Source of the DNA: Fomitopsis serialis
Taxonomy: Eukaryota > Basidiomycota > Agaricomycetes > Polyporales > Fomitopsidaceae
DNA length: 64,000 nucleotides
NCBI RefSeq assembly: GCF_022376445.1
Contig: NW_025954993.1
Location: forward strand, 248,001-312,000
Direction of reading: 5' to 3'
The notes under the pieces were generated by a model. The model was not told the DNA's origin and ran no database searches. It was given only the letters and a program-made list of their open reading frames with translations. The translations under genes were made by a program, and so were the position numbers. Each line of letters begins with the position of its first letter. The stretch's first letter is position 1. Of the stretch, positions 12,001-24,688 are shown piece by piece.

Positions 12001-15000
12001 ACTACCTTGGATGTTTTACAAAATGTCTACTTAACGATTGACTTCCTTGCGGAGGACAGGTCGTACAACACTGGGGTGCGTGTGGACTGGATGGAGAAGG
12101 CAAGATCATATGACTGTGCACCGTGTACTGAGCTATATCGTCTGCGAAGTGTTCAAGGTGAGTTAGCTGTCTGCATCAGTCGCAAAGGGCCTCAGCTGAC
12201 GTCTAGAATAGACTGGAAATCAATGCAGAATGCACTCTCAGTGATATACGCTGGCACACACCGTGACCCTATATCCATCATTCAATTCACAACAACCATT
12301 CTGGCCATATGCATGTTGTCCGTCAACAACAAGTACCTATTGCCAGCCGAGCCGTCGAGGGGAGCTTACCTGGCCGGCATGCTCCACCGATTCGACAGGT
12401 ACATGGCTACCCTCCGCCGCGTGCAACTGCAAGACGCTATGCGACGCCTGCCTCCCGCGACCATATACAGACTCGATTGGGTGTTGGCTCGCATCGTGCA
12501 GTCCGACATCTATGACTCCTTGGGTACAACCAAGATTCACCGGAACGTCATGACGTCCACCAACCGCATCGCGCGGCGACTCCAGTGGGTGCTCAAGTGC
12601 GATTATTGGACGCCATCGGGGATGATTCCAGGATTCCGCATCGAGTTGACGGACGTCACGAAATCGACACAACAGCGCCTGGAAGCGGATGGGATAGAGC
12701 CAGACAACTAGTCAGTAATCTCTGACACTCAGAATTTCTAGGCACCCCGGCTGACTCTTGCAACAGCAAAGGATGGCTCGAATGCACTCCAGATGAGCCC
12801 CAGAACCAAGGCGAACAGCATGTCAACCCTCCGCAGGTGGCTGACCCAGAGTCTACATCGGAAGCTGTGGACGAGCAGCACCCACCGGAACCGCGAATGG
12901 ACAGCCCGAAGCGATCTATGATGCAGTTCATGTAAGCGGGGAATTTTGTACTCTACTCGTTCAATCGTCGCTGATCATCTCTCTAGCCGTGACGTCCGGC
13001 GAAAATTCAGAAGGACTGCAGCGCAGGAGCTCGACGTCGAGAAGCGAGCCGTGAGTATTCGCTCGAGCGCAGCATCCGATGCATCCAGCGTGACGGACAC
13101 CGCACTGCTAGGCGTCAGCGACGCCCTGCAGGTGACCGCTATGACGCTCGACGAATCGTCTCAAGGGCAGGACGCGGCCCTGACCGAGCGATCGCAGCCA
13201 TTAGAGGCCACGGAACCACATGCAGACGGGTCGGGTGCCGCACGCGTAGTAGCGGAGGCAAGCACGTCCGTGGACGAAGGGCGTCAGGACGGACTCGTAG
13301 GCGCGGTCGAGCACGCAGATGAACGTCAAGGCGGCGACCCTCGTCCGAATCAGGAGGGATTAGCTGCACCGGGCGACGCGCCCACACAACCGTCCGAGTC
13401 GCACCACGAGCCGGGCAGCCAGGATCAGAACAAAGGCTGATTCAGAGACGGATGATGGTGGTATCGACGTGTACGTCCGATCGTGCATTGCTGGATAGAC
13501 TATCATCGCTGAATGCTGACGTTCACTGCAGACGGACAATTTGAGCCAATTCATGACGAACTGCGGCCGATGATAGACGAATCTTTCCGTGCAGGAACCA
13601 CTTCTTGGATTGCGATTGGCCGATATCATGTAGTATACTCGCATTCTCGGTGTAGCTGTTCATGATGCTTTTGTAAGCTATGGTCTTGGAGTCTTGATAC
13701 GTACGGGCTTACTGGGTGTCTACGATACGATTGTGTTCGTCGACCGGATGGTCTGGAGTTGTCCACTCTCCGTATTGTGTTGTGTACTATTCGTTCGGTA
13801 CGGATCGCTTCCCGTATGTCTGCTTGGAACTGTTGTTGAACTATCGCATATCAATACCCGCCATGTTCTCCATCGAGCAGTTTTCGACAAGCGTGGGCAG
13901 ATATAGAGGGGGAAAAGTCATATTGTGGATTTTGAAATAACTCCGCGACGACCGTTACAATCTGTGCCGCCGCGTCCACTAGACAATATCCGCACAGCCT
14001 TGTATGCTACCCTTGAGATAGTAGCGCTCGTACCTTGCGCCGGGCCCTCTGCTTCTGCCACTGCTGTACCAGCATCTGCGTAGATAGGTAAGCTGCTAGT
14101 CAGTACTGTACGGACTCGATCGCATATACTGATACCGTACTCACATTCTCGTCCCTCAGGCATCGCCGCCTCCCGCTGTCATGAGCATCCTATGCGGCGG
14201 GCCCTCCCGTCTTCTCAGGGATGCATGCCTGGACGCCTGGCAGAAAGGCGCCGTCATCGTCTTCAACACGGTGCACTTGACGCGATCATGGAGCGTGCAG
14301 GTTATCCAGTCGAGGAGGTGGATGCTGGGCGGCGCTCGCGGATGATTTGATAGTGAAGGTAGACCTTGAATGAACTGGTATCATTCCAAGAAACATGTAA
14401 GGAAACTAACGAACGAGACAAGACGTACTGGCAGCGGTAGCTTGAGCAAAGTCACCCGAGTCTTCGACTCGGCGGACCACCCAGACCTAGATGCTTAACT
14501 AACGTACAATATACGTAAATGAAGACGGAGAGGCTTAGGGTCCAAAGAAGTATGCGTTATCCAGGACACCGTTTACAAGACATTGCAGTGGTGACGGCCA
14601 GCCCACCGTCTCGCCGGAGTAGCAACATGTTCTGGTTCCTTTGTGCGACCCGGGCGTGCGTGTGTGGCTCAGGTTGCGAGCTTTTGAGAGTATTAGAGAA
14701 CATTAGATGATGCTGAGCACCCACGTCTTCAAGCTAGTGAGGGGGAGCGACCGAGTCGCTCCCAAACGGGCGCGTCCCGAGTCCACCGGTGGAGACATGT
14801 CGAGAGCGTAAGCCAGCACGATACATTGCATCAAAGCAGCATCCGGTGGGTCCAAGACTGGCGGCAGCATGGTGGAGGGCAGAGAAGGAGCTGAGGAAGA
14901 AACACACTGTCGAGAAACGAGAAACGAGATGAATCCGCGGCGAGAGGACGATCCATCATCCACGTGCACCGTGTCGGCCACCCTTTGCCTGCCGCCCACG

Positions 15001-16480
15001 ACGGGGCTCGGTGAGCTGCCTAGTGCCCTCCTCAAGCCCTCCTCCTCCCTCGAAGCCGTGCTCAATTTCGGTGTGGACTCTACCTCGCGCGCCCAGACAT
15101 CGGCCTCGAAGGATACACCAAATCATTGTTACGTCTGCCTCGGCTTAGACATCGCGCGAATGTCGTGTTAGGACGGTGTCTGCACCCATTCAAAGAGACG
15201 AGGCTCGCTGACGGTATGCCTGAAAGTGATAGGTCAGGAGAATGCGCGCTGTGTTCACTGAGATGCAGAGGCTGAAGTCCGTTCATATGCGCATAAACCT
15301 GGATGGGATCGCTAAGCGGAATCGCAGGTGAAGACGTACGACTTGGGCGTGACAATCACCATATCTAGTCCGGGTTCATGCTGTCAGTACGTCTCACCCT
15401 TCGCGTGCATTATGAGCGTGCTTTTCATGGTTTCTTGGATAGCATTCTCCTACTCTGCCTCATCCCGCGCTGTCCAGTCGGTGGGCATTCCGGTCACCGG
15501 CGCCCGAGCCGCCCGGCGCTCGTGTCCTTGACCTCGAGCAAGTTCAAGAAAGACAGACGCATCAAGTTATATCGTCCCGAGGGACGCGTGCCTTGACAAG
15601 CTTGCAGGCATGAACGCCGGAGGGGACTATCGGGCTCCTGGAGGCTGGTTGGCAAGCCATGCCAAGAGGCGCGAGGCAGATACGATTCTGGCGACGAAGT
15701 GTGTATCTGCCTTTATATACAGGCGTATCATATGTTGTATTGACCTGCGATTGGCCTCGCTAGGTGATTGATTGTGCAGCAGGTTCCCAAGGCCCTGAAT
15801 CAACACGATGCGAGTGGGGCGCGAGCATGACCTCTTCATGAGCATCACAAGAGATATCCTGACGGCTTGTATGTTCATTGCCGTACCTTTCATCCTTGGC
15901 ACAAATGTCATAATACTTCCTGTCATTAATCTCGTAGCGAACCCCCACTTGTTTGCACGGCATCGCAGTATCAGACTTCTGTCAAGGCTCCCGAGTTCCC
16001 GGGCCTTGAGTATGTCGACGTCCTTGCATAGCAGTGCGTGCATGTCATGAATACCCCCATAGGGCACATGAGGACAGCGCGGAACATCGAGTGCCCGGCC
16101 GGTCAACGCGTGTTATAGCGGCTCCTCCTATCCATGCAATCACTGCTTACAGACTCACTTATCGGACAGGTTTAAACCCTTGACATGACCTCCACAGCAC
16201 GAACATGACCTTGCTACTTCGACGTCAGTGGATCCCGACGAGCTGTTTTCCCGCTCACTTTCGCGCTCCATCAACAAACGATTTAGCAGCTGGAGGACGT
16301 GGGCATTTCCAGGGTACTTACGCAATTTTCGAACCTTAGGTCTAACGAGCCGTGTTATTCAAGTACGTGCTTTCCACGGATCAAGACCCTGGCGCGAAGT
16401 TCGATTAACTCGGGAGCGCTCGTCGTTTCGACACTGGACGTCCACTGAGGGGGACGACACGCACCAGGAAGCCCACAAAT
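9081..16480 (+). repeat. Tandem 7-kb duplication, unit 2
   Basis: Second full copy of the unit described at 1986-9080, with the paralogous DUF6535 gene in the same place and orientation. Similarity continues past the gene through 13.5-15.7 kb, and the last part (15.87-16.48 kb) also matches the tail at 1.5-1.98 kb. No second gene is supported in 13441-16480; open frames there are short and not conserved between units. Confidence 0.68.
9898..13440 (+). CDS. DUF6535 multi-pass membrane protein, copy 2
   Basis: Paralogue of the gene at 2942-6439, same family and domain order, and the better preserved copy at its 5' end. Exons by eye: 9898-9912 (MSAPE), 10011-10100, 10154-10231, 10288-10614, 10687-12710, 12767-12931, 12987-13440. 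All junctions are GT-AG and keep phase. The start at 9898 was chosen because its five-codon exon joins in frame to TPDPNVMSSSSD; an internal ATG at 10029 would also work. The third coding segment contains a duplicated VFEKFMKS/VFEKYMKP helix absent from copy 1. Four hydrophobic segments span the 10.69-11.28 kb part. The C-terminal exon is acidic and likely disordered. Function is unknown; a membrane location is inferred from the hydrophobic segments. Confidence 0.85.
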
Positions 16481-19400
16481 AGGTTGATACAGTTATTATG
16501 GATACTGTACGCACGGCGTAATGGGAATGAAGTTAAGCTTGAGCTCAGTCCGTATTGGGCCCAGTCGCGGTGGGATCATGTTGTCGCCCAGTCGCTGCCG
16601 TGTCCGCACGTCCAGTGTATCCACAGCTCACCACAATTCCAAAGATATGTAGAGAAACCAGCTACGAAATCTGTATGGGAGGCACGTCGGTCTTCGCGGA
16701 GGAATGCTGGGAGTCGCCGGGCGGTCGTGCGCAACGCAGAAGCGAACTCGCCTGCCACCGACTGGTAAAGATGAGATCTCAGGCGCTTCGCGGGCGTGCA
16801 CGGTGAAGCCCGGCTCGGGCTCAGCTCGGGCTATCCGTATCAAGCTGCATGTTGGAAACCCTCCGACCCATACCGGTCCCGTTTAGGCTAGGTCCCCTGC
16901 AAGGCGATTCCTCGCCTGTCGAGTTGCTGTCGGGTCTGTGAACGATAACAAGTATCGCATGCCTATTCAGGAATCATCGACGCCACTGTGGTAAGTGGCA
17001 GGCGGCAGTCTCACTATCATTTGGACAAAGTCGGAAACTAGAATTACAGAGCATCAAAGCACAGCCGTGGTTGAGGCAAGGAAGCCTCGACTACGGATAG
17101 CGAGATATACTATCATCTGCAGAATGGCCTCTGTACGTATCCAAGCGAATAGTTTCCGGGTTCGTGGACGCGACCTTCCTGGCACCGACCTTAGTCGTGC
17201 CCTCTGTGAAGCCGGATACGTAGGACACCCCGTTTCCGGTCTTCAGGTGTTGGCGGGCGTTCAGGCTGAAGGAAATGTCAATGAGGCACGAGTTAGCGCA
17301 GACGATGGGAGCCCATGATCGTTGCTTACACGGCCATCATTGAGTTGACATACACTGTGAGTAATACTCGGTGAGTTCGAGCATCAAAGTAGACATGCTG
17401 TGGCGTACTCTTGACCCCCGCACAGTTGAAGATGAACCACGTCAACGTGCTGGGTGCAATGGAAGACAAGAACTAACGCGGCGCTCTTTAGCTCGGGGCG
17501 CCGACGAGTGTCAAACACAATGACGAACCATTCCTAGATTTACGATCTGTATCACGCTTGAAGGCGACCAGTCTGGGATCAGCGAGATGGTCTAGTGGGA
17601 GCGGCGAAACTCACGTCGTGAGGATCCCGCGATTGACGATGTAGACTGTTAGTGTCTTGATGAGATTGTCGGTGCTTCAGACGTATGTCAGCCCAATACA
17701 GAGCGAAACGCGGAGATATTGCATACTGTTTGAAGCCCGTCATTCTGCTGCGCAACGTCCACCAGAGGGCAGCACATATACATATGTCTGCCCCTGCGGC
17801 AGCGCAGTTATTGACTGCGCTCGGCACCTGCGTGTCTGTCACCTCAAATAACTTCATCGCACTTGGCCTAGAGGCTTACCACGTCCGGGCGAAGAGTATT
17901 CGAGATGATCCAGCCGTGCGTACTGAGATCACGTCAATGTGTGGCCATTCGTGACCTATGGCTCTGCTCACGCAGTATCGTATACTCCCACTGTCAATGG
18001 CGAAGGAGTTATTAGTGTCGTTCGTGATCTGCCATGAATAACGTCATCTCACCGAAGCCAAATGCTAGTATTGTCCGTGGTCAGTGGTCACCGTACAGGT
18101 GATCATGATTCTTCGGACTTAACTCACCGAGGGCCAGTAGAGATAGGACCAACTATGCTCAGTCATGTTGATATCAGCATACGACGGTCCGATGCCTAGA
18201 AAAGTGCACTCACGGGAGGGATAGTCACCGCCAGTCGCATTTTATACGTTGTTCCAAACTGCTCAAGTACTGAGAAACGTAGAGATGGTTGAGCGTTAGC
18301 GATCAGATGTAAATTAGACTCACGCTGCCAGATTCCGTGAATATAGAAGCTAAGCATCGTGATACGAGTCAGTCTTCACGGAATTTCTAGAGCTTGTGGA
18401 TTTGAATACATTTGCACGATGCATATAGTCGCGCGCTGGGCGGATTATCAGTCGTAGGTTATGTTTATTCAATTCTTCAAGGAGTATCCGCACCAACATC
18501 GCATATTGCACCTATGTGTCGGATTTGATTTATGTCCGCCGGCTGAACCTCCAATGAGAGATTGAAAAACTCACTGCATACAATCTGAATTGAACTCTAC
18601 ATTAGAAGGAAGCAGACAGCGTGAACAGAAACGAAGTACTTCGGCACGACGATAAGGGCAAGTAGCTGCCCATGGCCCTGGACGACGAAAGACCATGTAA
18701 TCTGCCATATTCATAACCTCGCTTAGCATCCGACAGGCCATTAAGATGTCTGGAGACCACATACGCCGACGTCCGAGATGGTTATGGCCGTGTCGAGTGC
18801 CCTTATCGACCTAGTCAGTCCCGTGCTACCGAGTGTCAAGCCCTCGCACCAACAAAGTTGAAAAAACCTAGAGGGTCCACTTAGGTTAAAATCAGGGTTA
18901 TACTACGTCGTGACAAATACAAAACGCACGAGTATCTTCACGAGTAGTCTGTCGCGGCGCAGATAGTTCCAGGAATAATACGCAACTTGAGCCAATGTCG
19001 AGCCGTAGAACCTGCCAGTGCAACGAATCAGTTCGAGTCCCTGACAAGGCAGTACCAGAGAAAGACTCACAATGCGGAGAACAGCGCGCCAATGAATACA
19101 CTACCCACAGTAGGGTTCAAATCGAGTTGTAGGGTAGACATACTCCGCGGAATGGTTGAGGCTGAAGCAGGATGAACAACTCAAAAGCGCAACTTCGGGA
19201 TATCACATACACAAAGATACGATGTCCAAGCTTTATAACACAAGTTGACTTTTTTTCTCGCCATCACGAATTACACCCAACGACCTGCCACCAGACTGGC
19301 CCGGTCGTACTTACCACGACTCGGACAAAGTACTACGATACCATTGAGGCACTCCGACGGGAATCCATGCTCTTCTGCGCAGTCCAGTCTCATCAATGTT

Positions 19401-22400
19401 GCGATTGAGAAGCTCAGGATGTCTGAGAATCAGATAGTGAAGCCTCAAGTATCAATGATGGTACGTCGTGGAGGAGGAGGGGATCATTCAGTCCGGTGGG
19501 CAATTCAGAGAATCATCCATAATGACGGGCGTGACCGAGCCTCGGAGTTACCATATGAGGCAAATCATTTAGACGCCGATGCTCGAGGAAGGTCGAGCGC
19601 TGGTGGAGGCTGGTGGTCTATTATTGATGTTTCTACTGATCTTACGCACACCGTCCTGGGATTCGTCAAGTTCTCTCTCACAGCTAGAGTCCTGAGGCAT
19701 CCGGGAGAATATTCCAGCTGAAATGCTCAATTTTCACCGTCATAAGCAAGTCATGTACCGAGTCTCGTAACCCCGAGTCGGTGGTCTCAGGCATGTCGTT
19801 GACAGAAGCCAAACACCCTCAGAATTCGATGTCTGGTGAGCACATACTCAATGAAAAACATCCGGTGTCTCATAACGCCTTATCAAACCGGACTGCTGTG
19901 CCATCTTCTGCATCATCGTACCCTGCCAGTGGAGCTCGCTGGACCCTCCTCACGCGGAAGCTGTCCGAGTCGCAGTCTGGGAGGATGGCCGTCGATGACA
20001 TGATCGACAGTATCGCCGATTGTTATACTGCGGCCTCAGCTTATCACCACTGCCTTCTATCATCATATTTCCTATCTCTTCGATGGCAGTTGGAGAGGTC
20101 CGTGAACAATAGTCACTGCCACCGAGGGTCTCGTTCCGCGAGACCCTGGGAGGGCTCTCCGAGCTTTCCGGACCTGTTACATAACGGTCAGGATAATCCC
20201 CGGGTAGTGAGTTCATCCTGTGAATCGCATCATTGAACGCTTTGACCCAAATGCAGGGTCCTAGGGTGTATCGGAACGTTGCTCGCTGCATTGTACTGGC
20301 GATCTCAGGCTACAAGGCACTATCAGCGTACTATGATCAAGGCCCGACATGCTGACATGGTCCCATGATATGCATTGCGATCGCCCACGCTATAGAAGGT
20401 CAGCGCAGTCATTCGACTTCATAATTCTTGGCTATGCCCTTTGCCCGCATCTACTCATCCATCACCATTCTCAGGAGGTTTGAAGGCATCACCGTCAAAT
20501 CATCAACTGGAGTCGCTATCATCTCCTAACGTGTATGTAACGTTTTCACATACCTGAGCATCCTCCAGGTACATGTTGAAGTCTGCGTTGGCTCAGGATA
20601 TCATAGTCCCGAGCCTGGGTGAACACACCGCAGGATATCAATCGGAGCAGCGTGTTGACTGCCAACTTGCCGACGAACTTGCCGTGAATGCGCCGCCATC
20701 TTATGCCAGAAGTCAAGGTGGTTGAGACCTGGCCGCGGGAAGGCATGCGCAGCCAATACTATATGCCACTGCCTTACAGGCTGTTCGGCGGTGTACTCAG
20801 GGTCCGTCTATTCGTTCTTTTTCATTCATTCCGGAATGATAGATGTGTGCATCAATCTTCAGGCTTCGCAGTGCTTTGGAAAACCCACCACGCTGTCGCG
20901 GTGAGTGTCAGGCAGAACATCCATGACGTTGACGTGTACAAATTCTCACCGAATATACGATGGTCTGCAGAACGGAGTCTTAAGCTGGGCCATTCATGAT
21001 TCAATTAACAAGGACCCAGATTTTGTGCAGACGGCCGACGTGTTGTCTGCGATCAAAACAGTCCGCGATCTAAACAGCCTGACATTCATCAAGCTTCACA
21101 AGTCGGGTCGAACATTTTGTTGTGACCCGGGAACCCGTGATAGCGACACCCTTGTCCGGTGAGTCTGTTCATACCTCTCGGGCCGCCTGATGAAGAGGAC
21201 GCCGTGGAGCGTCTGCGCTCATCCGTACTGACTATTTTTACGATACTTATCGGCTGCTTGAAAAACCAGTAGGCACGGAGAAGCGCCTCGCTCACTGACA
21301 GGATAATCACGATGTCCGTACAGCGCTGCGTCTCAAGGATACGAGGATACTCGTACAATGTCAGTTCAGTCGCTCGCTGTCACTTCGTCTCATCACTGCA
21401 TCACTCATTATCTCTTCTTTCTGCCTCTGAACCTTGGTATCGTGTTCCCCGCGACCCTGATAAGTTCCACAATCGATCTCAGCTCAGCACGTCGAGTGTG
21501 AAGTTGTATGGGCCGCACCAGTCTTTCATTACCGTCGTAATCCTGATTCCCGAAAAACGGCCGACGAGCGATGGGCGCTCAACTTCTATTCTGTTCTGCA
21601 GATGCAGGGATCGACTGTCGCGGATTGAGTGTCTGAAGATGTCCCATCGAAGGCTGTCACTGAGTCAAGGACGCCAGTGTGTATAGAGTCGGTTCTCAAT
21701 AAGTACCACGCTATTTTTGATCCTGTCGCTACGTAAGCTCCATGCGCGCCGGAACAGCGTGTGTCACCAATGCGAGGTGTATTCATTCTGTGTACTGTGT
21801 GTGCGTTCTGCGATCACTGATCTTGCAAAGCAGTATGAATGCGCTTCCTGCAGGCCTGTGAGAGGATACCTGAGATCACAGTACACGTCAGGCTCGGGCT
21901 TCACGGCCCTTCACCTATTTACTTACTGTGACACGAGGATGTGGCCCGTCACACTGAGTCTTGCGAATCGGATCCGAACCCTGATTTGATTCAGCATGGT
22001 CTAAGGATGCTACTCTGTGAATGACATAAATCTGATCTTATCAGTATCCCGCATGCGCTTCTACGTCTGCCTGGGGAGACTAGCATCTACTCTACAAGAG
22101 GCGTCGATAATTTTCACACGGCAGACAATTGGACGAGACAAAGATGACATCTCATTGGCTGAGAGACGAACACCGAGCGCTGCCCGACCTCTTGAGTCTG
22201 ACGCGGCGCCCTCAGCCACTGCGCGTTCCTCCTCTGCAAGCTCGGAGGCCCTCGCTCCACATGTTCTGCACAGCGGACACTTTTTCCATATCCCATATCC
22301 ATGCAGATGGCTTGAATTTACTTATGCCGCTACACTGCCGTCCTTTGCCCGCCTTCGCCACAATAACTCGGCACAAATGGCAGCTATACCACCGCCTGTC

Positions 22401-22690
22401 AATACTCCATGGAGTGCGCGTCGGCGTGAGGATCGTCAAGCGCAGGAGATGATGAGCCCGACTAGGGATTGCAGTGAAGGCCAAGGTATGCCAGTCATAT
22501 TCTCACACTGTACTATCCTCTTAGTGAGCGCTTGAGCGACCGGATGACAGGACACACAAGCAGGCTAGGTCATCCGAGATGCAGGCTCCCACATACAGAT
22601 TAGAGGGAAGTAGGCAGAATGTACGTCTTTCTTCCCAGTGGTCTGAAGCACCGGAGTTGACCTTCCCCAGGGTGCAGTCGCCGTGGTGAC
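16481..22690. other. Gene-poor 6.2-kb stretch
   Basis: I found no supported gene, RNA gene or clear repeat. Open frames stay below about 175 codons, overlap on both strands and carry no recognisable motif. A short stretch near 20965-21090 reads as ordinary protein-like sequence (NGVLSWAIHDSINKDPDF) but has no partner exons I could join, so it is left unannotated. Degraded transposon sequence would look like this, but that is only a guess. Confidence 0.5.
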
Positions 22691-24010
22691 ATGAAACGCG
22701 ATGCGCACGCCGAGCGCGAGCGCGCCGGGCGAATGCCCAGCACGCAGACACGGCCGACGAACGCGCATGGAGCCAGTGGACAGGCGGGCGAGCTGGTGCG
22801 CAGGTGGGCACACGTGGACGGGCAATCGGATGTGCAAGCAAGTGGATGGGCGGGAGAGCGAGCGGGCGGGCGGGAGAGCGGGCGGGCGAGAGAGCGGGCG
22901 GGCGGCAGGCGACAGCGCACACGTCCACCGCCGCCCGTGAGCGTGGTGGCCGAACACCCAGTGCACGCAGACGCGGCCGACGAAGGCGAACGCAGGCATG
23001 CGAGCGGGCAGACAAGTGGGCCACGACATGCACAGCGAGGGCGAGAGCGAGGGGCTGGCGGGCGTGACGTGCAGCAACACAAACTTCAACAGTACAGGCA
23101 CAAGACGCACAACGACCACGAGCATGCAGGGCCAATGCCCTGCGTGCAGACACAGCCGACGAACGGATGGTGTGCGCGAGAGCTAAAGAAGGGCATCGGG
23201 GAAAGGTGAGTGCAGACGCACGCGAGCGAGCGCGCTGACTGCAGTCACAGGGCGCGGCGACGTGAAGCACGGCGGGTGACGGCGCGCACGTCAGAGCGCA
23301 CCGGGCGAATGCACGTCACGCAAACACGACCGATGAACGGACCACCCGCCGCGTGTGAGCGAAGAACGCGCAAGGGCGAGTAGACGGTGGGCGCACGGCA
23401 ACACCACCAACCACTAGCGCGCAGGGCAGAGGTCCCCTGTGCATGCGCGGCCGATGAGCGGACCACAGGTGCGAGCATAGCGGCGAGCAGGAGGAGAATG
23501 GGTGGAGGGTGAGTGCGGAACCGAGTGGGTGTGGACGCGAGCGAGCGGATGGTGGGCAGACCCCACGCGCTGAGCAAAAGACCAGCAACGGCGACGTTGT
23601 TGGGCAGGCCGGCGCACGCGCAGCACACCGACCGCGAGCATGGAGGGCGAATGCCCAGTACGCAGACACGGCCGATGAACGCGCACGCAGGCAGACGAGT
23701 GGACGGGCGAGCGGGCACACGACCGGACGATGACACACGCATGGCGACCGCGAACTCGCAGGGCGAGCACGCAAGCCCCGCCGACGAAGGGACTGCGCGA
23801 GCGTGAGCGAATGGCAGGGTCGGGGCATGCGCAATGCGCCGACTGCGAACGCACAGGGTGCCCCGCATGCCAACACAGCCGACGAGGGCGCCGTGGGTAC
23901 AGCGAGCAGGCGGGAGTGCGTGAGGATGGCGCGTGAGGGGCGAAGACGGAGGACGGGGAGGACGGCGGGTGCAGGCAACAAGCCCAAACCCGCGCAGATA
24001 CTGCCGAGGT
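22690..24010. repeat. GC-rich degenerate minisatellite
   Basis: Very GC-rich, low-complexity block. A core close to GCAGACACGGCCGACGAACG recurs in degenerate form near 22745, 22970, 23147, 23315, 23665 and 23876, usually preceded by GGGCGAATGCCC-like sequence, at irregular spacing of roughly 170-350 bp. Between cores lie GCGGGCGGGAGAGCGG-type runs (22845-22910). Long open frames exist on both strands (up to 249 codons, minus strand). Their translations merely restate the repeat (recurring IGRVCVLGIRP-like strings), so they are treated as compositional artefacts. Confidence 0.75.
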
Positions 24011-24254
24011 AAGTCAACCAGCGGTCCACTGTCGACACCGGCGGTGAACCCGGGCAGGGTATGGGTGCGTAGGTCGCGGGTCGCGGGTGCGGTATGCGCC
24101 CTGCGCTCCCGCGGTGCTACCCGTGCCCATCCTGGCCCCGTTCACTAGCACTAGCCATAGTTTGGATAAAAGACGACTTGATCGTAAACGTGCTATGGAA
24201 TCCGTACTTACATCAATGTTGACTAAACTATTGCAAGCAGAAAAATGCTCGATG

Positions 24255-24455
24255 AGGCCACGAAGCCGACTCCCGAAGGGAGGTGGCTGAGTGGCCTTTG
24301 CGTACAACGTATACGTCTTCGCGCACAGCAGTACTGGCATATGACTGTTGTGTAGTATAGCTTTGAAGCTGACTCCCCGTGCGGCCGAAGGAGGCGGCTG
24401 ACTTGGAGTGGCCTTCGTACCTCTTCAGCGCGCATAGCACTACTGGCATGCAATC
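24255..24455. repeat. Imperfect direct repeat pair, about 95 bp
   Basis: Two copies in tandem, about 24258-24345 and 24362-24455. Each begins GAAGC(C/T)GACTCCC, contains GGAGG(T/C)GGCTGA, TGGCCTT(T/C) and CTTC(G/A)GCGC, and ends AG(T/C)ACTACTGGCAT-like. The rest of 24011-24688 has no supported gene; a CACTAGCACTAGCCATAGTTTGG stretch at about 24144 is unremarkable. Confidence 0.6.
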
Positions 24456-24688
24456 ATTGATAACCTCCAGTCCGTAGCGGAGCACGGGTTTCCGCTAGTG
24501 CGCGCAAACATGCCGACAGTAACCTCCCTGGTGCTACGACGGACCGCTTCAAGATATTGTAAAACATTGCGAATTTAGCTGGACGTAGACACATCCTTCA
24601 CTTTCCGCAGGTTCCCCGCACATCTGACGCCCCGGTCATCTCTACCCAATTCAAGATCGTGAATATTATTGTCAGGTCAGGATCCAGA

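Noticed and set aside
17580..17650. tRNA-like A-box text GATGGTCTAGTGGGAG
   Set aside because: No matching B box (GGTTCGA-like) at the right distance and no foldable acceptor stem.
19010..19130. B-box-like GTTCGAGTCCC and GGTTCAAATC
   Set aside because: No A box at tRNA spacing and no cloverleaf arms.
22521..24038. Long minus-strand open frames (up to about 249 codons) as possible proteins
   Set aside because: They fall wholly in the GC-rich minisatellite, translate to the repeat in every frame and have equally long partners on the plus strand.
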